Positions 33,564 through 38,304 of a stretch of DNA of 38,304 bases are shown piece by piece. This DNA is from Bacteroides sp. (lineage in GTDB: Bacteria > Bacteroidota > Bacteroidia > Bacteroidales > Muribaculaceae). The DNA is taken from the NCBI GenBank assembly GCA_014801955.1, contig JAAVDE010000026.1:1-38304 (forward strand), given 5' to 3'. The position numbers were made by a program, and so were the translations under genes. The notes beneath the pieces were generated by a model. It saw nothing but the letters and a program-made list of their open reading frames with translations, did not search any database and was not told the DNA's origin. Every line of letters begins with the position of its first letter. Positions within the stretch are counted from its first letter, which is position 1.

Positions 33564-33610
33564 GTTGAAACGTTTAATGAATTTTTGTATTATATTCATT
33601 AAACGTCAAC
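33564..33610. promoter_or_regulatory. Long dyad upstream of efflux operon 2 (operator or terminator)
   Basis: ACGTTTAATGAA (33570-33581) and TTCATTAAACGT (33595-33606) form a perfect 12-bp inverted repeat with a 13-nt AT-rich centre. GTTG (33564-33567) and CAAC (33607-33610) extend the symmetry. It lies in the 53-nt gap between the TPR gene and the adaptor ATG. No consensus TAnnTTTG box is seen in the gap. It is AT-rich with no G-C core, which suits a repressor operator better than a terminator, but either is possible. Confidence 0.55.
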
Positions 33611-33615
33611 AACGG

Positions 33616-35769
33616 TTAAAAGGTTCGGCTTCGGTAGCGCAGCGAGTCAAGCATCAGCGGAATGAGCGAAACGTCAACGCCGGCACGCTCGAGCAGCGGC
33701 AGGTCCTCGCGCATGGCGGCGGCAATCGCCTCAGGGTCGGTGGAGTTCAGCGAATAGTAGTTAAGCGCCTCGCGAACGTTGCCCTGCGCCAGGGCCAGGT
33801 GCCCCATATTCAGGTAGTCCGACGGCGTTGGGGTCAGCTCGGTCAATATGCGCCGGAAGTAGCGTTCGGAGGTTTCAAAATCGCGGTTCAGGAACGCGCT
33901 CCAGGCTATCGGCCTCAGCGGCTTGGTCGATTTTTCGTCGAGCAGCTCGGCCTTGTAGTAATAATGGAGAGCCTCGCGCAGCTCGTTGAGCTCGAGGTGG
34001 CAGTGGCCCATCTGCATGGCAACCGAAGCGGAATCGGGGTGGATTTTCTCCAGCCGGGAGTAATAGTCAAGGGCTTTGCGATGGTTGCCGAGCGCCTTGG
34101 AAATCTGCGCGAGGCGCTTGAGGGTCCACTCGCTTTCGGGGGCAAGCATTTCGGCGCGCTCATATTCAACGAGGGCATCGCCCAGGCGACCCATCCGCTG
34201 AAGAGCATGGCCCATTTTCTGGTGCAGCTCAAGGTCGGGTTGCAAGGTGCGGAAAAGGTCAACGGCCTCGGCAAAGTGCTTATGTTTGAAATAAAACTCG
34301 CCGAGCAGCCTAACCTGGTCAGGCTCGCAGAAGTCGCCGGCAAGTTCGGGAATCGCAACGGGATTTATCAGTCGGTCGAACGGATTGGAGAACTCTCCGC
34401 AGCGGCGGAAAAGGCGGAAGAAGCGATAGAGGTCGTGGATATAGCCGGTAATGGCAACCGTTAGCGCCTCGCCGTTGCTCATAGTGCTGGTCGAAAGGAT
34501 ATTGCCATGCGAGGCGGCCTCGCCTATCTGACTCATGAGCATCTGCTTCTGAACTTCGGGCAGGCGGTCGACCGAGAGCGCAAACGAATATTTGTCGCTG
34601 CCACACATAACGGGCGATTCTTCCAACATGAGCTCCAGGGCGGCGTCGTGGCCCAGCGAGCGGCGCACCTCCAGGCGCGACGCGTTGAAGGGCAGGAACC
34701 AGTGGGAAATATGATTGAAAAACGGGTAGTTTTTCAGCATCGAGAACACCGGATAGAACAGGTCGCCGCCGGCCTCGGTCATTTCCGAGAGTTTGCGCAG
34801 GCGATCGGTAAGGCCCGATTTATTGAGCATCTCTTCCCACTCGGGATTCGCTTCCATGTCGGCGGGATCGAAACCGCTCTCTTTAATATGGCGCTCAAGG
34901 TCGGGGCGCAGCTTCATCATTTCGGGAATGATTTCGTCGCGCATGGCGGCAGTGATGGCCTCAACGTCGGCAGTCCGAATAATCTGCATGATTGCGTGGC
35001 GCACGCTCTGCTGCCACTGACCGAGCTCGCGCAGGGCGGCAATCCGGGCGGCGATGGCGGGAGTGTTGGAGCGGCGGGGCCAGCGGGCCATGACGAGAAT
35101 GGCGCCGACAGTTGCGCGGGCCTGAATCTCAACGCTGCTGCCGGGCACGGCAAAGTCGAGCAGCAGGCGCAGGGCGGGCTCGCTGAAGAACTGGAGCAGC
35201 GACATCGTCAGTGCGCCGACAATAAGCGATTTCGCGCCGTCGCCGATAACATCGTCGGCCATCGTGTTCTTAATGGCGGCGATTTCGTCGAAGGTCAGCG
35301 GCGTAGTGGTCCAGATGCGGTCAAAAATCTGCTCTTCGAGTTCTTCGGTTTTCCGGCGCTCGGCGTCGTTGGCCTTTCCGCCGAAAAAGGAGCCGAGCGC
35401 GGCGGCGCTGCGTGAATAATCGTCAAGAAGGCGGGGCAGGTTCTCGCCGCGGCGCATGCGCAGGGTGCGCACAACGTTGAAGTAGAGCGAGCTATGGTCG
35501 GCCACAAGGCTTTCGCGCAGCAACATGTCGAGAATACTGTAGAGCCGCGTGGCCAGGGCGGAAATCTGCTCGCCACGACCCGGATCGGGCGCGCCGCTGA
35601 GAGCAAAATCAATTATGCGGCTATAATCTTCTTCGGCGGCATCGAGGGCGTCGCGCAGGCGCCAGCTGTCGGCCGAAAGCATAACGCGGAGCAGGCGGAA
35701 AGCTTCATGGAAGTTTCCGGCGGAGAGCGATTTTTCAACCGCCTCTTTATATTCGTAGCTATTCATCAC
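33616..35769 (-). CDS. Large TPR-repeat protein of unknown function
   Basis: The 717-residue protein has no signal peptide or membrane helix and is almost entirely helical. The N-terminal about 470 residues match nothing I recognise. From about residue 480 to 690 there are consecutive TPR-like repeats (HFAEAVDLFRTLQPD, RLGDALVEYERAEMLAPE, NHRKALDYYSRLEKIHPD, ELREALHYYYKAELLDE, FETSERYFRRILTELTP, NVREALNYYS), suggesting a protein-protein scaffold. I have a general memory of similar TPR proteins in Bacteroidales. It starts 12 nt after the DUF4922-SpoIID gene in a minus-strand operon and ends 53 nt before the efflux adaptor, separated by a dyad. Confidence 0.75.
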   Translation of the reverse strand: MMNSYEYKEAVEKSLSAGNFHEAFRLLRVMLSADSWRLRDALDAAEEDYSRIIDFALSGAPDPGRGEQISALATRLYSILDMLLRESLVADHSSLYFNVVRTLRMRRGENLPRLLDDYSRSAAALGSFFGGKANDAERRKTEELEEQIFDRIWTTTPLTFDEIAAIKNTMADDVIGDGAKSLIVGALTMSLLQFFSEPALRLLLDFAVPGSSVEIQARATVGAILVMARWPRRSNTPAIAARIAALRELGQWQQSVRHAIMQIIRTADVEAITAAMRDEIIPEMMKLRPDLERHIKESGFDPADMEANPEWEEMLNKSGLTDRLRKLSEMTEAGGDLFYPVFSMLKNYPFFNHISHWFLPFNASRLEVRRSLGHDAALELMLEESPVMCGSDKYSFALSVDRLPEVQKQMLMSQIGEAASHGNILSTSTMSNGEALTVAITGYIHDLYRFFRLFRRCGEFSNPFDRLINPVAIPELAGDFCEPDQVRLLGEFYFKHKHFAEAVDLFRTLQPDLELHQKMGHALQRMGRLGDALVEYERAEMLAPESEWTLKRLAQISKALGNHRKALDYYSRLEKIHPDSASVAMQMGHCHLELNELREALHYYYKAELLDEKSTKPLRPIAWSAFLNRDFETSERYFRRILTELTPTPSDYLNMGHLALAQGNVREALNYYSLNSTDPEAIAAAMREDLPLLERAGVDVSLIPLMLDSLRYRSRTF

Positions 35770-35781
35770 ACTCGTATAATA

Positions 35782-37656
35782 TCAAAAGGCGTGCCAAAGT
35801 TCAGTGCCGGGGTAATAATGGCGTAATATTTCCTGAAATCCGAAGCCTTTTTCTGCCATAACGGCAGCCCCGATCTGGCAGAGCCCTACCCCGTGGCCCC
35901 ACCCGGCGCCGCGCAGAACGAAGTCAGTTCCGTCGCGGTCAACGACGAATGCCGAGCTATAAAGATGACTTTCCGAGAGCCAGCGGCGAATAATCAGTTC
36001 CTTGCCAATGATTCGCGTTGCATTGGTTCCAACGATTTTCAGCGCGGTTATGCGGCCCGACACGCCTCGCCGCATCGGAATCAGGTCAAGGATGGTTCCG
36101 AAGTCAATTTCCGAGCGACGGCAAATCAGCTCGCTCAGCTGCGCCTGAGTGTATCTGATAGTCCAGCGATAGAAGTCGGGGGCCGTTTGGCGGTCGAAGT
36201 CATTGAGAACCTGGCCAAGCACCGCAGGCTCAACGTTGGCACAAAAAGCGTCGGGGCGACCGAGAATCCAGCGCCGGGCTTGGTTTTCGTCGGTCAGGTC
36301 GGGCAGCTCGGCTCCGATTGCGTCGCGTCCTGCGGCCAAATAGGAATGATGTTGCGGCTGCCAGCAGTTTTCAAACAGCTCGAACGCCCCGCCGCAACAT
36401 TTCGAGAAGCGGGTGTCGCAAATGCGTCCGCCGGCGGTCAGAACCAGGCCGCGGGTGGCATCAATCGCTCTGTCGACCTCGGACGAAGTTATGCGCGTCA
36501 GCCCCTGATAGCGCTGGCAATGGTCATCGGAGCAGACATCGAAAAGCTCATGGTCGTCGCGGTCGAACCACCGGCGGATTTCGCCCTCTTCGACCGGGGG
36601 GTCGCCGACGGACGCGCCAACGTCGGCCAGGGAGCGGGTCGAACGCAGCTGAGCCATCAGCCAGCTGCGTGAAATAACGGCGTGGGCCTTGAGCAGCTCG
36701 ACCGACGAAGTGGCCGACATTTCCGAAGAAATCACCGAGCGCAGATATTCTTCCAGGCCGATGCGGTTAATGAGCTGCCCCCGATGCTGAAGCATTTCGC
36801 CGCCGAAACGCTGGGTCTGGCGCCGTTGCCAGTGAAAGTCCTTGCCGATAACTATGCCGTCAACAGTGGTCGTTCCGTCGGCTTCGGCGATTATCGTCGG
36901 GTCGGCGGTTATCAGGCCAACGTAGACGGGCGGCTGCTGAAAAGTCACTTCGCGAATAATCGACTCCACTTTGGAGGCGTTGAGCGCGTCGAAATCACTG
37001 CGGCGAACGGCAATGAGCGTACCGCAAAGGTCGATACTCGCCGGGCTGACGAGCAGCTGCCCGTAGCAGTCGGGGCGATGTTTGGTTCGCGGAATAACGG
37101 TAATCTCGCCGTCAACACAAACCATGTTCACCAGCGGGTCAATCTCTTCGGGCGAAAACGGCGCCGGAGCGAGCCTGTAGGTATAGGCCATCGACGTCGG
37201 CTTCATGAAGCGCGACGGCACAGCCTGAAAGTGCATATGGTCGGGAGCGGAAGCCCCGGCCCGGGCGCCGTTGAAGAAAATCGTGTAGCCCGGCAGTTCG
37301 CGGCTGAGCCGACGCATCTGGTCGGTGCGACCGAGCATGGTCTGGGGCGTGTGGGCCTTGGCGGCGATGGTCAGATGGCCGGGAAATATCGGAAACGGAT
37401 TAACCAGAATCTCCATATCCTCCCACTCCAGCGCCAACTGTTGCGGCGGGCGGTTTGCACCGCAGAGAAAACAGCGACGCGCAGCAATCGATGCCGCATC
37501 GACCTTGGCGGCAGTGCTGACGACGCGGGCCGGATTAAACTGCACGCAATAATCCCCCACCCTCTTGGTCTCAACCAGCCTGAGCGCCTCAAACCTCGCG
37601 GCAACCTCCGGCCACACCGCCATCTGCCGCTCCAAAAACTCCTCAATCTCAATCAT
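35782..37656 (-). CDS. DUF4922 (HIT/GalT-like) fused to SpoIID/LytB domain
   Basis: The 624-residue protein joins two unrelated domains. Residues about 1-265 are DUF4922-like, related to the HIT/galactose-1-phosphate uridylyltransferase superfamily. It has C62-x2-C65 (CFLC), VNPFPIFPGHLTIA (85-98) and the nucleotidyl-transfer motif H140-x-H142-x-Q144 (PDHMHFQ). Residues about 285-620 are a SpoIID/LytB amidase-enhancer domain (EEYLRSVISSEM at 302, KAHAVISRSWL, and the C-terminal GAGWGHGVGLCQIGA). SpoIID proteins act on cell-wall peptidoglycan outside the membrane, yet no signal peptide is seen. I recall this fusion in other Bacteroides, so it is probably genuine. It overlaps the DUF3307 gene by 4 nt (ATGA) and precedes the TPR gene by 12 nt. 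Confidence 0.8.
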   Translation of the reverse strand: MIEIEEFLERQMAVWPEVAARFEALRLVETKRVGDYCVQFNPARVVSTAAKVDAASIAARRCFLCGANRPPQQLALEWEDMEILVNPFPIFPGHLTIAAKAHTPQTMLGRTDQMRRLSRELPGYTIFFNGARAGASAPDHMHFQAVPSRFMKPTSMAYTYRLAPAPFSPEEIDPLVNMVCVDGEITVIPRTKHRPDCYGQLLVSPASIDLCGTLIAVRRSDFDALNASKVESIIREVTFQQPPVYVGLITADPTIIAEADGTTTVDGIVIGKDFHWQRRQTQRFGGEMLQHRGQLINRIGLEEYLRSVISSEMSATSSVELLKAHAVISRSWLMAQLRSTRSLADVGASVGDPPVEEGEIRRWFDRDDHELFDVCSDDHCQRYQGLTRITSSEVDRAIDATRGLVLTAGGRICDTRFSKCCGGAFELFENCWQPQHHSYLAAGRDAIGAELPDLTDENQARRWILGRPDAFCANVEPAVLGQVLNDFDRQTAPDFYRWTIRYTQAQLSELICRRSEIDFGTILDLIPMRRGVSGRITALKIVGTNATRIIGKELIIRRWLSESHLYSSAFVVDRDGTDFVLRGAGWGHGVGLCQIGAAVMAEKGFGFQEILRHYYPGTELWHAF

Positions 37657-38304
37657 AACAGTTCATTGTTAAAATCAATCAGCCACTCGGCTCCAAATCC
37701 GATAAGGATTGCCGCAGTGAAGCTCAAAAATGTTCCGATCAAAACATATTCAGTCACCTTTACATCCTTGCTTCTGCGGAGTTCTCCGAATCGGAAAATA
37801 GATTTTGCGGCAAGGAGGAAACCGATGCCTTCAATATGGTTACTGAAAATGAAGGATAGGATTAGAATACGCTCCAGATAGCCTATCCAGCGGCCGGCGT
37901 CGGGCATTCCCTGCATCGAAGTGTCGCATGGCATCCACTTCTTATATTCAAGCAAAAGTTTGATGAACACAGATGCGGGAACCAACACGGCAATATAGGC
38001 TGTTAAACAAATCCAAACGGTTTGCGACAGCTTCGGGAGCCCCACATCATAGCCGCCCTTAACAAACAGCAACCACCATAGAAGGAGAATAACAACATAG
38101 TGCGCGCACTGGTCGGCCAAAAACGCAATCAGACCGCGTTTGCCGCGTTTGCCGATTTCAATCTTTACAAAATCAATCGCAAAGTGGGTCACGAAGATAA
38201 CCACCGGCACAATCCATAGCCCCCACTGCGCTATAAACAGATAGGTCAAGCCCGCCTGAATTAAGCTGTGCAAACCGAGCAGACGGAGCCTCTCGGGCAT
38301 TTTA
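37653..38304 (-). CDS. DUF3307 family membrane protein (5' end outside the window)
   Basis: The visible 215 or more residues contain about six membrane segments: LIQAGLTYLFIAQWG, IVPVVIFVTHFAIDFVKI, AHYVVILLLWWLLFV, TVWICLTAYIAVLVPASVFIKLL, a segment around LILSFIFSNHIEGIGFLLAA, and FLSFTAAILIGFGAEWLI. The HFAIDFVK motif and the flanking LHSLIQ are typical of DUF3307, whose members normally begin with another helix and a GD motif. The ATG at 38300 starts in mid-family and the frame stays open to the window edge, so the real start is beyond 38304. It is the most upstream visible gene of the minus-strand operon. Function is unknown; such genes often sit beside SatD-like genes. Confidence 0.7.
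   Translation of the reverse strand, partial: KMPERLRLLGLHSLIQAGLTYLFIAQWGLWIVPVVIFVTHFAIDFVKIEIGKRGKRGLIAFLADQCAHYVVILLLWWLLFVKGGYDVGLPKLSQTVWICLTAYIAVLVPASVFIKLLLEYKKWMPCDTSMQGMPDAGRWIGYLERILILSFIFSNHIEGIGFLLAAKSIFRFGELRRSKDVKVTEYVLIGTFLSFTAAILIGFGAEWLIDFNNELL

Overview
The window looks like a piece of a Bacteroidota (Bacteroidales) chromosome, most likely a gut lineage such as Muribaculaceae; the family-level placement is inference. The evidence is the repeated Bacteroidota promoter pattern (TTTG-like -33, 19-21 nt spacer, TAnnTTTG -7) found ahead of genes and RNAs on both strands, the GT3-type (not GT5) glycogen synthase paired with an alpha-glucan phosphorylase, and families such as DUF4924, DUF4922-SpoIID and the Cys-less PurF-like protein. 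From about 4.4 kb onward the coding DNA is visibly GC-richer than the first 4.4 kb.

Positions 1-4400 are an accessory, decaying region. It holds two fragments of Bacteroidales prophage genes (115-246 and 817-1385, the latter with a one-base deletion and a terminal stop), a small zinc-ribbon membrane protein with an apparently leaderless promoter, and a tandem duplication of a secreted retropepsin-like aspartyl protease gene. One copy is intact; the other is broken by a single TAG. Between the two copies lies a 132-bp MITE-like element with 19-bp terminal inverted repeats and a 9-bp target duplication.

Positions 4.4-12 kb carry a PH-domain membrane protein; a DUF4924 - lytic transglycosylase - uvrA operon; an HU gene with its own promoter and terminator; a structured non-coding RNA candidate (6S-like rod) at about 9935-10247; and two tandem envelope proteins sharing a nearly identical 101-residue C-terminal domain of unknown function.

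Positions 12-21.7 kb hold glgA-glgP (storage glucan synthesis and breakdown), a PurF-like protein lacking the catalytic N-terminal Cys, an SLC13/DASS transporter whose gene overlaps an OprO/P-like porin gene, and, on the other strand, an M23 peptidase followed by a MerR-family regulator.

Positions 21.8-33.6 kb contain two complete tripartite RND efflux operons in convergent orientation, bounded by tRNA-Gly(CCC) and separated by a bidirectional terminator and initiator tRNA-Met. The second operon is preceded by a long 12+4 bp dyad that could be an operator or terminator. The last 4.7 kb (minus strand) is a tight operon: a DUF3307 membrane protein cut by the window edge, a DUF4922-SpoIID fusion protein and a 717-aa TPR protein, just upstream of the second efflux operon.
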